Positions 26,106 to 33,599 of a stretch of 37,772 nucleotides of DNA are shown in pieces. The notes below the pieces were generated by a model. It was not told the DNA's origin. It was given only the letters and a program-made list of their open reading frames with translations, and did no database searches. Position 1 is the first letter of the stretch; each line of letters opens with the position of its first letter. Position numbers and translations under genes: made by a program. The stretch is from assembly GCF_002159535.1 (NCBI RefSeq), contig NZ_NFIU01000018.1, positions 1-37,772 on the forward strand, written 5' to 3'. Source of the stretch: Olsenella sp. An290 (GTDB lineage: Bacteria; Actinomycetota; Coriobacteriia; Coriobacteriales; Atopobiaceae).

Positions 26106-27626
26106 CTAGCGCTTCTCGTAGAACGCGTGGAGGTCGCGGCCCATCGCCTCGAGCGTGGGCTCGTCCACGTAGGACATGTGACCGCAGCCGTAGAGGTGCC
26201 AGCTCACGCGGCTCTTGAGCGCCGGCGAGAGGAACTGGCAGCTCATGTCATGCACGACGTTCCACCACGTGGTGGCAGCGTCGTAGCGGCCGCCGAGGAT
26301 GGCGAGCTTGAGCGTGGGGTTGCGCCTGAGCGCCACGGCCACGTCCAGAGAGACGTTGGGCGTGGCCACCCGGCCGAGCCCCGGCTCCTCGTGGCTCCAG
26401 TCCCACCCCGCGTTGACCTTCTCGTAGTTGTTGGAGAGATAGCGCGCCGGGCCATGGAAGCCCAGCTCGTCGGCGCAGAAGCGCCGGAAGGCGCGCACCC
26501 ACGGCCCCTCGACGGCGTCGTCGGCCGCGTCCTCGCCCGCGATCCAGGTGTCATAGCCCTGCATGGGCGAGGGGGCGTCGGACGAGAAGCGCGTGTCAAG
26601 GCGCCCGCACACGCGCCCCTCCGCCGCGAGCAGGTGCGTGCGGAAGTCAAGCAGGTCGACCCGCAGGTGGCGCGCCAGGATGTGCTCGGCCGGAAGACCG
26701 ACGAAGGTGGCCATCCGCTCGGCCACGGCGCGCTCGCGCGCCTCGTCGAGCCGGTCGCCGCGCAGGAGCGCCGGCGCCAGCTCGTCCTCCGCGAAGGCGA
26801 GCGCGCGCTCGAACCACTCGTCCTCGCCCACGCCGGCGCCCGCCTTGCCGAAGAACTGCGCCGTGGCGGCAAAGGTGGGCATCATGCCCAGGTAGTAGAG
26901 GTCGTCGCCCGGATTGAGGAGCCCGGCGATGTTGAAGACCGCCGAGAGCATGACCACGCCCGTCAGCTGGACGCCGCGCTCTGCGAGCAGGCGCATGAGG
27001 ACGGCGTTGCGCACGGTGCCGTAGGACTCGCCGAAGAGGTAGAGCGGGCTCGACCAGCGGCCGTTCTCCGTGAGCCACGCGCAGATGGCCCTCGCGAAGG
27101 CGTCGGCGTCGCCGTCGGTGCAGAAGATCTTCTTGGGGTCGGCGTCCTCGGCAAGGACCGACCAGCCGGTGCCGAGCGCGTCCAGGAACACCACGTCGGA
27201 CTCGACGAGCAGCGTGTGGGGGTTGTCCTCGACGGGCGCGTCGGCGCGCACGTGGGAGACGCCGTCGGTGGCCACGCGCCTGGGGCCGATGCCGCCAAAG
27301 TTGACGGGCACCGAGCACGACCCCGGTCCGCCGTTGTAGGCAAAGGTCACGGGCCGGGACGCGTCCGCACGGCCCTCCCCGTCAACCGCCACGTAGGAGA
27401 GCGAGAACATCCTTCCCAGAAGGACCCCCGCGTCGTCGCGCACCTCAAGATGGGCGGCCGTCGCCTCGTAGTCGATCGTGCGCTCCCCGTCCGTCCACGC
27501 AAGGCGCGCCGACGCCGGCGCGGGGACGTCCGTCGCCCGGTCCGCCGGCACGCTCGCATAGGTGCCCCTGACCGCGCCCTGGGTCGCGGGGGCCGTGACC
27601 GCGCCCTCGTTCTTCTCGTCCGCCAT
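26106..27626 (-). CDS. S10 family serine carboxypeptidase-like protein
   Basis: A 506-residue alpha/beta hydrolase of peptidase family S10. The oxyanion motif is NGGPG (98-102), the nucleophile Ser201 is in GESYG, the Asp in GGRYDAAT and the His in GCGHMSYVD; the triad looks complete. Eukaryotic members are vacuolar or secreted; this one has no signal peptide and begins with a charged MADEKNEG, so it is probably cytosolic. Length is normal for bacterial members. AAGGAGAGG precedes the ATG at 27626. It is divergent from kup. The substrate is unknown but C-terminal peptide trimming is likely. Confidence 0.88.
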   Translation of the reverse strand: MADEKNEGAVTAPATQGAVRGTYASVPADRATDVPAPASARLAWTDGERTIDYEATAAHLEVRDDAGVLLGRMFSLSYVAVDGEGRADASRPVTFAYNGGPGSCSVPVNFGGIGPRRVATDGVSHVRADAPVEDNPHTLLVESDVVFLDALGTGWSVLAEDADPKKIFCTDGDADAFARAICAWLTENGRWSSPLYLFGESYGTVRNAVLMRLLAERGVQLTGVVMLSAVFNIAGLLNPGDDLYYLGMMPTFAATAQFFGKAGAGVGEDEWFERALAFAEDELAPALLRGDRLDEARERAVAERMATFVGLPAEHILARHLRVDLLDFRTHLLAAEGRVCGRLDTRFSSDAPSPMQGYDTWIAGEDAADDAVEGPWVRAFRRFCADELGFHGPARYLSNNYEKVNAGWDWSHEEPGLGRVATPNVSLDVAVALRRNPTLKLAILGGRYDAATTWWNVVHDMSCQFLSPALKSRVSWHLYGCGHMSYVDEPTLEAMGRDLHAFYEKR

Positions 27627-27696
27627 AAGCCTCTCCTTCCTCGTAAGCGCTCCGTCAGGGCCATTCTAGCCCCGCTTCGGTCGGCCCTGCGCCCGA

Positions 27697-27734
27697 CACA
27701 AGCGTTACACTTGTGCGACACGGTCTCGCCGTGT
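27697..27734 (+). promoter_or_regulatory. Two tandem short inverted repeats upstream of kup
   Basis: CACAAG/CTTGTG (27697-27702, 27710-27715; 7-base spacer) is followed at once by ACACGG/CCGTGT (27718-27723, 27729-27734; 5-base loop). A weak -10-like TACACT lies in the first. They could be an operator and a leader hairpin. The 141-base upstream region does not resemble a c-di-AMP (ydaO) riboswitch. Confidence 0.4.
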
Positions 27735-27767
27735 GGTCCGAACGCAAACATTGTCCCAGGAGCCTCC

Positions 27768-30029
27768 ATGAACGAACGCAGCCACCCCGCCGCCCCGGCA
27801 GTCGCCCACCAACGGGCAAAGAGCGCCGGAATCCCCCTTTCCGCCGCCATGCTCTTGGTCACGCTGGGCGTGGTCTACGGCGACATCGGAACGAGCCCGA
27901 TGTACACCCTGAAGGCGATCATCGCCGGCAACGGCGGGCTTGCCACCATGTCCGAGGACGTCGTCCTGGGCGCGCTCTCCCTCATCATCTGGACGCTCAC
28001 GCTCATCACCACGGTCAAGTACGTGCTCGTGGCCATGAAGGCGGACAACCACAACGAGGGTGGCATCTTTGCGCTCTACAGCCTCGTCAAGCGCTGCGGC
28101 CGCTGGCTCATCATCCCGGCCATGATCGGCGGCGCGGCGCTTCTGGCCGACGGCATCCTCACCCCGGCCGTGACCGTCACCACCGCCATCGAGGGCCTCC
28201 GAACGGTCGACTTCTTCTATCAGATCATCGGTGACAACCAGAAGATCGTCGTCGCCGTGGTCATCTGCATCCTCTGCGTCCTCTTCTTCCTGCAGAAGGT
28301 GGGAACCTCCAAGATCGGCAAGGCCTTCGGCCCCATCATGACGCTGTGGTTCCTCTTTCTCGCCGTGGCGGGCCTTCCGCACATCTTCGAGAACTTCGGC
28401 GTGCTGCGCGCCCTCAACCCCGTCCGCGGCATCACCTTCCTCTTTGACGGCAACCTCAACGCGGCCGGCGTCATGGTGCTCGGCAACGTCTTCCTCTGCA
28501 CCACGGGCGCCGAGGCCCTCTACTCGGACATGGGCCACGTGGGCAAGTCGAACATCTACGTGAGCTGGCCCTTCGTAAAGGTCTGCCTCATCCTCAACTA
28601 CCTGGGCCAGGGCGCGTGGATCCTCGCGAGCAACGGGTCGGCCGACCTCATGGCCATCCCTGACCTCAACCCGTTCTTCCAGATGCTGCCCGAGGCCTTC
28701 CGCGTCTTTGCCATCGTGCTCTCCACCTTTGCGGCCATCATCGCCTCCCAGGCGCTCATCACGGGGTCCTTCTCGATCGTCTCCGAGGCCGTGCGCCTTG
28801 ACCTCATGCCGCACATGAAGATCAACTACCCCTCCGAGACCAAGGGGCAGATCTACATCCCCATGGTCAACAACGTCATGTGGGTCGCCTGCTGCTGCGT
28901 GGTGCTGTTCTTCCAGACCTCGGCGCACATGGAGGCGGCCTACGGCTTGGCCATCACGGTGACCATGCTCATGACCACGGTGCTGCTGTTCACCTATCTG
29001 TCCCGCGTCCGCAGGCGCCTGCCGCTCGCCATCCCGTTTGCGGTCTTCTTTGGCGCCATCGAGCTCATGTTCTTCTTCTCGAGCCTCACGAAGTTCTTCC
29101 ACGGCGGCTACGTGACCGTGATCATTGCGGCGGCCATCTTCCTCGTCATGTATGTCTGGCGCCGCGGCACGGCCATCGAGCGCACGCAGACCATGTTCCT
29201 GCCCGTGAGCAAGTACCTCGACCAGATCTTCGACCTCAGCCACGACGAGTCCTACCCGCTGCTTGCCGACAACCTGGTCTTCCTCACCAACGACTCGTCC
29301 TTCGACAAGCTCGACCGTGACATCCTCTACTCGATCCTCGACAAGCAGCCCAAGCGCGCCAAGGCCTACTACTTCCTCAACGTCCAGGTCACCGACGAGC
29401 CCTTCACGCACGAGTACCTCGTCGACGACTTTGGCACGGACTTCCTCTTCAAGATCCAGCTGCGCCTGGGCTTCAAGGTCAACCAGCGCGTGAACACCTA
29501 CCTCTACCAGATCGTCGCCAACCTGGTGGAGTGCGGGCAGATCGCGCCGCAGAACCACAAGTACTCGATCTACCGCGAGCCGAGCGTGGTCGGCGACTTC
29601 CGCTTCTGCCTCATCCGCAAGACCCTCTCCCCCGAGACCGAGATCTCCGGCCTCAACCGCCGGTGCATGGAGCTCAAGTACTTCATCCGCAGCCTCTGCG
29701 GCTCGCCCGCGCGCTGGTACGGCCTCGAGAACTCGAGCCTGCTCTTCGAGTACGTGCCCCTGTTCTCCAAGACCAAGCGCCAGCACAAGCTCACCCGCAT
29801 CTCGCTCGACGCCGAGCGCCGCGCCGTCGCGAGCGGCGAGACCGCGACGGAGGGGTCGCCGGACTCGGAGGACGAGGAGGACATCTTCTCCGTGCGCATG
29901 CGCGAGGACCGCGAGCGCTCCGTCCAAGAGGCCAACCAGAGCGTCGTGGGCGGCGACACCGCGAGCTTCAAGCCGCTCCTCGTGGACGACGAGGAGGAAG
30001 AGCCCGAGGAGGAGGGAACGGACCGCTAG
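27768..30029 (+). CDS. kup: Kup family potassium uptake transporter
   Basis: A 753-residue K+/H+ symporter. The N-terminus has the hallmark GVVYGDIGTSPMYTLKA, followed by about twelve membrane helices (to about residue 460) including GGIFALYSLVKR and ALYSDMGHVGK. A large cytosolic C-terminal domain ends in an acidic Glu/Asp-rich tail (DDEEEEPEEEG). The ATG at 27768 has AGGAG 6 bases upstream; the frame is open much further upstream but that part is antisense to the peptidase gene. A strong terminator follows. Family members take up potassium at low external K+ or low pH. Confidence 0.95.
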   Translation: MNERSHPAAPAVAHQRAKSAGIPLSAAMLLVTLGVVYGDIGTSPMYTLKAIIAGNGGLATMSEDVVLGALSLIIWTLTLITTVKYVLVAMKADNHNEGGIFALYSLVKRCGRWLIIPAMIGGAALLADGILTPAVTVTTAIEGLRTVDFFYQIIGDNQKIVVAVVICILCVLFFLQKVGTSKIGKAFGPIMTLWFLFLAVAGLPHIFENFGVLRALNPVRGITFLFDGNLNAAGVMVLGNVFLCTTGAEALYSDMGHVGKSNIYVSWPFVKVCLILNYLGQGAWILASNGSADLMAIPDLNPFFQMLPEAFRVFAIVLSTFAAIIASQALITGSFSIVSEAVRLDLMPHMKINYPSETKGQIYIPMVNNVMWVACCCVVLFFQTSAHMEAAYGLAITVTMLMTTVLLFTYLSRVRRRLPLAIPFAVFFGAIELMFFFSSLTKFFHGGYVTVIIAAAIFLVMYVWRRGTAIERTQTMFLPVSKYLDQIFDLSHDESYPLLADNLVFLTNDSSFDKLDRDILYSILDKQPKRAKAYYFLNVQVTDEPFTHEYLVDDFGTDFLFKIQLRLGFKVNQRVNTYLYQIVANLVECGQIAPQNHKYSIYREPSVVGDFRFCLIRKTLSPETEISGLNRRCMELKYFIRSLCGSPARWYGLENSSLLFEYVPLFSKTKRQHKLTRISLDAERRAVASGETATEGSPDSEDEEDIFSVRMREDRERSVQEANQSVVGGDTASFKPLLVDDEEEEPEEEGTDR

Positions 30030-30047
30030 CACCCCCTCCGTACCGAC

Positions 30048-30089
30048 AAGGGCGCCGTGGCAGACCGAGCTGCCACGGCGCCCTTTTTT
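30048..30089 (+). terminator. Rho-independent terminator of kup
   Basis: AAGGGCGCCGTGGCA (30048-30062), an 8-base loop, TGCCACGGCGCCCTT (30071-30085), then T residues. It starts 18 bases after the kup stop. Confidence 0.92.
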
Positions 30090-30099
30090 CTGGCACGCT

Positions 30100-30136
30100 G
30101 CCCCGTCACCCCTGTCTCTGACAGAGGCGACGGGGC
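30100..30136 (-). terminator. Hairpin after citrate synthase gene
   Basis: GCCCCGTC (30100-30107) pairs with GACGGGGC (30129-30136), and inside it CTGTC pairs with GACAG. It lies just downstream of the citrate synthase stop on the minus strand. There is no T-tract on that strand, so it is a probable but non-canonical terminator. Confidence 0.55.
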
Positions 30137-30142
30137 CATCTG

Positions 30143-31600
30143 TCACGAGACGCGCTCGGCGATGGGAATATAGGCGTCGGGGTTGGGCATGACGGAGTTG
30201 TAGGCCGGACGGATGATGCGCCCGGCTCCGTAGAGCTCCTCCATGCGGTGGGCCGCCCAGCCGGCAAGGCGCGCCATGGCAAAGATCGGCGTGAAGAGGT
30301 CCTGCGGGATGCCGAGCATCGAGTACACGAAGCCCGTGTACATGTCGATGTTGGTGGAGATGGGCTTGGTGATGCCGCGGACGTCGCGCATGACCTGGGG
30401 CCCCAGCCGCTCGATGCTCGCAATGAGGTCGAGCTTCTCCACCTGGCCCTTCTGCTCGGCGAGCCTTCGGGCGTACTCGCGGATGATCTCTGCGCGCGGG
30501 TCGGTCTTGGTGTAGACGGCATGACCCAGGCCGTAGAGGAGGCCCGCGCGGTCAAAGGCCTCCTTGCGCAAGATCTTGCCGAGGTAGTCCGCCACCTCGT
30601 CGTCGTTGTCCCAGTTGCGCACGTGCGCGGCGACGTCCTCGATCATGTCGCCGGCCTTGAAGTTGGCGCCGCCGTGCTTGGGGCCCTTGAGGGAGCCGAT
30701 GGCCGCGGCGTAGGCGGAGTAGGCGTCGGTCCCGGAGGACGAGAGCACGCGCGTGGTGAACGTGGAGTTGTTGCCGCCGCCGTGCTCGGCGTGCAGGATG
30801 AGCATGACGTCGAGCAGCATGGCCTCCTCGTGCGTGAAGCCCTCCTCGCTGCGCAGGACGTCGAGCACGGTCTCCGCCATGGAGTAGCCCTCGCGCATGG
30901 GCGGCACGAGCAGGCGCTCGTCGTTCTGCTCGGCCACGTGCGCGGCGTGCGCCACGGCGGCCGTCCGCGGCCAGCGGCCGAGGAGCGACAGCGCGACGTC
31001 GACCTCGTGGGTGGGCGAGGTGTCGTCCGGCGTGGGGTCGAAGGCGTAGAGCAGAAGCGTCGCGCGCTGGAGCACGTTCATGATGCTGTGGCTGTAGGTG
31101 GCGCGCGGGAACAGCCCCAGGTAGCCCTCGGGCAGCTGCTTGCGCGCGTCGACGCGGGCGCGGAAGTCATCGAGCTCCTCGAGGGTGGGGAGGCGCCCGG
31201 AGATGAGCAGGTAGGCGACCTCCTCGTAGCCAAAGCGATCCTCGGCCTGCGCGGCGCTGATGAGCTCGTCGACGCCGTAGCCGCGGTAGATGAGGCGCCC
31301 GTCGTCGGGCTCGATGCCGTGGTCGGTCTTGTTGTAGCCGTGGACGTTGGAGATCGTGGTGAGGCCCACGAGCACGCCCGAGCCGTCGGCGTTTCTCAGG
31401 CCGCGCTTGACGTCGTACTTCTGGTAGAGCTCCGGGTCGACGGCGTCGACGTTCTCGAAGCCGTGGTAGAGCCCGTCGGAGACGGGTGGCGTCCCCAGCC
31501 CCACGGAGGGCATGGGATAGGCGTCCGAGACATGCTCGAAGGCGGGCGTCTCACGGGGGGTGAGAATGGCCTTGCCGACCCCCTTGGGAATCCTAATCAT
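30143..31600 (-). CDS. gltA: Citrate synthase
   Basis: A 485-residue type II citrate synthase that condenses acetyl-CoA and oxaloacetate. Conserved blocks include LIYRGYGVDELI, the catalytic His region LILHAEHGGGNNSTFTTR, GPKHGGAN, and YGLGHAVYTKTDPRAE. The N-terminal extension (about 90 residues before GYNKTDHG) is longer than in the shortest bacterial enzymes. The ATG at 31600 has GAGAGGACC upstream. It follows the ACT-domain gene by 66 bases, so the two are likely cotranscribed. In an anaerobic fermenter it probably feeds 2-oxoglutarate and glutamate synthesis rather than a full TCA cycle. Confidence 0.93.
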   Translation of the reverse strand: MIRIPKGVGKAILTPRETPAFEHVSDAYPMPSVGLGTPPVSDGLYHGFENVDAVDPELYQKYDVKRGLRNADGSGVLVGLTTISNVHGYNKTDHGIEPDDGRLIYRGYGVDELISAAQAEDRFGYEEVAYLLISGRLPTLEELDDFRARVDARKQLPEGYLGLFPRATYSHSIMNVLQRATLLLYAFDPTPDDTSPTHEVDVALSLLGRWPRTAAVAHAAHVAEQNDERLLVPPMREGYSMAETVLDVLRSEEGFTHEEAMLLDVMLILHAEHGGGNNSTFTTRVLSSSGTDAYSAYAAAIGSLKGPKHGGANFKAGDMIEDVAAHVRNWDNDDEVADYLGKILRKEAFDRAGLLYGLGHAVYTKTDPRAEIIREYARRLAEQKGQVEKLDLIASIERLGPQVMRDVRGITKPISTNIDMYTGFVYSMLGIPQDLFTPIFAMARLAGWAAHRMEELYGAGRIIRPAYNSVMPNPDAYIPIAERVS

Positions 31601-31666
31601 GGGCAGGTCCTCTCTCTTCTCGTGAGCCAGGCCTGCCCAGAGGGCCTGCCCCTGGCTCGTCTTCCG

Positions 31667-31969
31667 CTAGAGGCGGTACATGAACCTGAAGACCTCCTCG
31701 CGCTGGAGGTTGATCTGGACGCCGAGGCTCTCGGCGAGGGCGTCAAGGGCGCCCCTCAGCTCGGAGAACTCGGCCCCGCCCAGGTCCACGAGCATCGTCA
31801 TGGTGAAGGTGCCCTGCAGGATGGTCTGGGAGATGTCCAGGATGTTGGCCGCACGCTCGGAGAGCGCACCTGCGACGGCGGCGACGATGCCAGGTCGGTC
31901 GCTGCCCAGGACAGTGATGATGGCGCGGCTCTCGGCGGCCTCGGTCGTCTCCTGCACGTCTGCTGCCAT
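31667..31969 (-). CDS. ACT domain protein (UPF0237 family)
   Basis: A 100-residue protein made almost entirely of one ACT domain: AIITVLGSDRPGIVAAVAGALSE, then ANILDISQTILQGTFTMTMLVD. This is the UPF0237 pattern, a small regulatory fold that may bind an amino acid. GAGGAGG precedes the ATG at 31969. It is the first gene of a likely two-gene unit with citrate synthase, which suggests a link to amino-acid or 2-oxoacid status. The ligand is unknown. Confidence 0.88.
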   Translation of the reverse strand: MAADVQETTEAAESRAIITVLGSDRPGIVAAVAGALSERAANILDISQTILQGTFTMTMLVDLGGAEFSELRGALDALAESLGVQINLQREEVFRFMYRL

Positions 31970-32084
31970 GTGCGCTTCCTCCTCGTGGATGCGGGTGTAA
32001 GGGGTATCCCATTTTACGGGCCGCCGCACGAGCTACACAGCACCCACATGCATTCGCGTCAAAGTCGTAACGCTTCCGCCAACG

Positions 32085-32144
32085 GGAAAGCTCGCTCAAA
32101 GTCACGTTTTATGGCGCAAAACCGTGACTAGAAGCGAGCTTTCC
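32085..32144. repeat. Symmetrical long hairpin between CarD-like and ACT genes
   Basis: GGAAAGCTCGCT (32085-32096) and AGCGAGCTTTCC (32133-32144) pair perfectly, then a 4-by-4 internal loop (CAAA/TAGA), then GTCACG (32101-32106) with CGTGAC (32123-32128), and TTTT with AAAA inside. It lies between two minus-strand genes, 50 bases past the CarD-like stop. It may be a terminator, but its arms are far longer than needed and no T-tract follows. Confidence 0.75.
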
Positions 32145-32194
32145 GCGCAATCTGGCGAGAAGGGCCCCGGTCCAGAGGGCAACCGGGAACAGGG

Positions 32195-32695
32195 CTAGTT
32201 CTCCGAGGGATCCTCCCCCATGCGCTGCTGGAAGAGCACCGCCACGTCCTCCGGCGTGACGCCCAGCGCCACGGAGAGCTCCAGGCAGGAGCGCTCACGG
32301 GCCTGCTTGAGGATGCGCTCGTAGGCGACGGGCGGCTTCTTGTTGCGCTCCGAGAGCCCGGCGATGCGGGCGCGGAAGGTCTTCACGATCCTTACCGAGT
32401 CGCGGCACGAGCCCGTGCGGATCTCCTGCCTGAAGTGCTCCTCCTCAAGGGAGACGTTGCGCGCCTGGTACGGGTCGACGTCCATGGCCGGGTAGTCGTC
32501 GATGATCTTCTCGGCCTCGTCGCGCGAGAGCACGGGGCGCAGGCGATCCTCGCTGGCAACGGGAAAGCTGATGTGGACGGGATGGCGCTGGCCCACCGGA
32601 AGCAGCTGGTAGAGGGCCTCGGGACTGTCCGTCACATCCTTCACCTGGCAAACGCCCTGACCCGGGTGGACGATGTAGTCACCAATGGCATACAT
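32195..32695 (-). CDS. CarD family transcription regulator
   Basis: A 166-residue protein. The N-terminal part (MYAIGDYIVHPGQGVCQVKDV) is the RNA-polymerase-interacting CarD/TRCF Tudor-like domain, and the C-terminal helical part is rich in Arg and Glu. CarD proteins stabilise open promoter complexes, notably at rRNA promoters. The start at 32695 is chosen because GGAG lies 7 bases upstream; the ATG at 32701 is too close to it. The promoter carries a palindrome over its -10 (32713-32733). Confidence 0.88.
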   Translation of the reverse strand: MYAIGDYIVHPGQGVCQVKDVTDSPEALYQLLPVGQRHPVHISFPVASEDRLRPVLSRDEAEKIIDDYPAMDVDPYQARNVSLEEEHFRQEIRTGSCRDSVRIVKTFRARIAGLSERNKKPPVAYERILKQARERSCLELSVALGVTPEDVAVLFQQRMGEDPSEN

Positions 32696-32712
32696 GTGCA
32701 TGCTCCTTTCAC

Positions 32713-32733
32713 TTCGTGCCAGTATAGCACGAA
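32713..32733 (-). promoter_or_regulatory. Palindrome over the -10 of the CarD-like gene
   Basis: TTCGTGC (32713-32719) and GCACGAA (32727-32733) are exact reverse complements; the 7-base centre contains the minus-strand -10 TATACT (32721-32726). A protein binding here would block transcription, so it is a candidate operator. Upstream there is also GGCAT-AAA-ATGCC (32740-32752). No good -35 is seen. Confidence 0.55.
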
Positions 32734-32783
32734 AAAGGGGCATTTTATGCCGTTTGCGGATAGAGACTTGCGCACAGCCCCTA

Positions 32784-32823
32784 TTCTCGGTATTTTTTTG
32801 CGTTTTCCTTACAAAACCGAGAA
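32784..32823. repeat. AT-rich inverted repeat upstream of CarD-like promoter
   Basis: TTCTCGGT (32784-32791) pairs with ACCGAGAA (32816-32823), with T-rich and A-rich inner flanks. It lies between the cyclophilin stop and the CarD-like promoter. The right arm leads into GAGAAGGACC, a variant of the recurrent GGTYCTTCTCGCC word, and then the small hairpin GGACCTGAACGGTCC. Confidence 0.55.
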
Positions 32824-32870
32824 GGACCTGAACGGTCCGAGGCCCAGGAGCGCGCGGGCGCCGGCCGACG

Positions 32871-33566
32871 CTAGTCGACGATGGTGACCTTGGTGATCTT
32901 GGGCTGGTTCTCGGGGGCGACGGTCCCGTTGGAGTCCTCGACCGGCGTGTTCTCGCAGATGGCGTCCACGACCTCCATGCCCGAGGTCACGTTTCCGAAG
33001 GCGGCGTACTGCCCGTCGAGCGAGGAGGTGGTCTCCTGCATGATGAAGAACTGGGAGCTCGCGGAGTCGGGGTCGCTCGAGCGGGCCATGGAGATGGTGC
33101 CGCGCACGTGGGGGATGTTGTTCTCGACGCCGTTGTCGGAGAACTCGCCCAGGATGTTCCTCTCGGCCCCGCCCGTGCCGTCGCCGTTGGGGTCGCCGCC
33201 CTGGATCATGAAGCCCTCGATGATGCGGTGGAACGTGAGGCCGTCGTAGAAGCCGTCCTCGGCGAGGTGGCAGAAGTTGGACACCGTGATGGGCGCCACG
33301 TTGGCGTTAAGGGCAACCTCGATGGTGCCGTAGCCCTCGACCTCTATCGTGGCGTGGTGGACGCCCGTGGCGTAGGGGTCGTCCGCGTCGACGGAGCTCA
33401 CGACGTCCTCGCTGGCGGCAGGGGCGTCCTTTTGCCCCTCCTCCCCCGACGTCTTGCCCGGGCCCGCCTGCGAGCAGCCCGTCCCAAAGACGAGGACGCA
33501 CGCCACGAGGGCGACGGAGAGGATGCCGAGAAGGGCGGTGAGCCCGGGCCTGACGGAGCGCTTCAT
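32871..33566 (-). CDS. Cyclophilin-type peptidyl-prolyl isomerase lipoprotein
   Basis: This 231-residue protein has a lipoprotein signal peptide (hydrophobic 10-28, lipobox FGTGC) and an acidic linker. It then has a cyclophilin domain with FHRIIEGFMIQGGDP, GTISMARSSDPDSASSQFFI and FGNVTSGMEVVD. It would catalyse proline cis-trans isomerisation of exported proteins at the outer face of the membrane. It lies 33 bases downstream of brnQ on the same strand and may be cotranscribed with it. Confidence 0.92.
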   Translation of the reverse strand: MKRSVRPGLTALLGILSVALVACVLVFGTGCSQAGPGKTSGEEGQKDAPAASEDVVSSVDADDPYATGVHHATIEVEGYGTIEVALNANVAPITVSNFCHLAEDGFYDGLTFHRIIEGFMIQGGDPNGDGTGGAERNILGEFSDNGVENNIPHVRGTISMARSSDPDSASSQFFIMQETTSSLDGQYAAFGNVTSGMEVVDAICENTPVEDSNGTVAPENQPKITKVTIVD

Positions 33567-33599
33567 GGGAGTCCTTTCTTTCCGGTTTCCTTGGGGAGC

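Noticed and set aside
27627-27767. ydaO-type c-di-AMP riboswitch ahead of kup
   Set aside because: The region is only about 140 bases and shows two simple hairpins with none of the expected conserved internal sequence.
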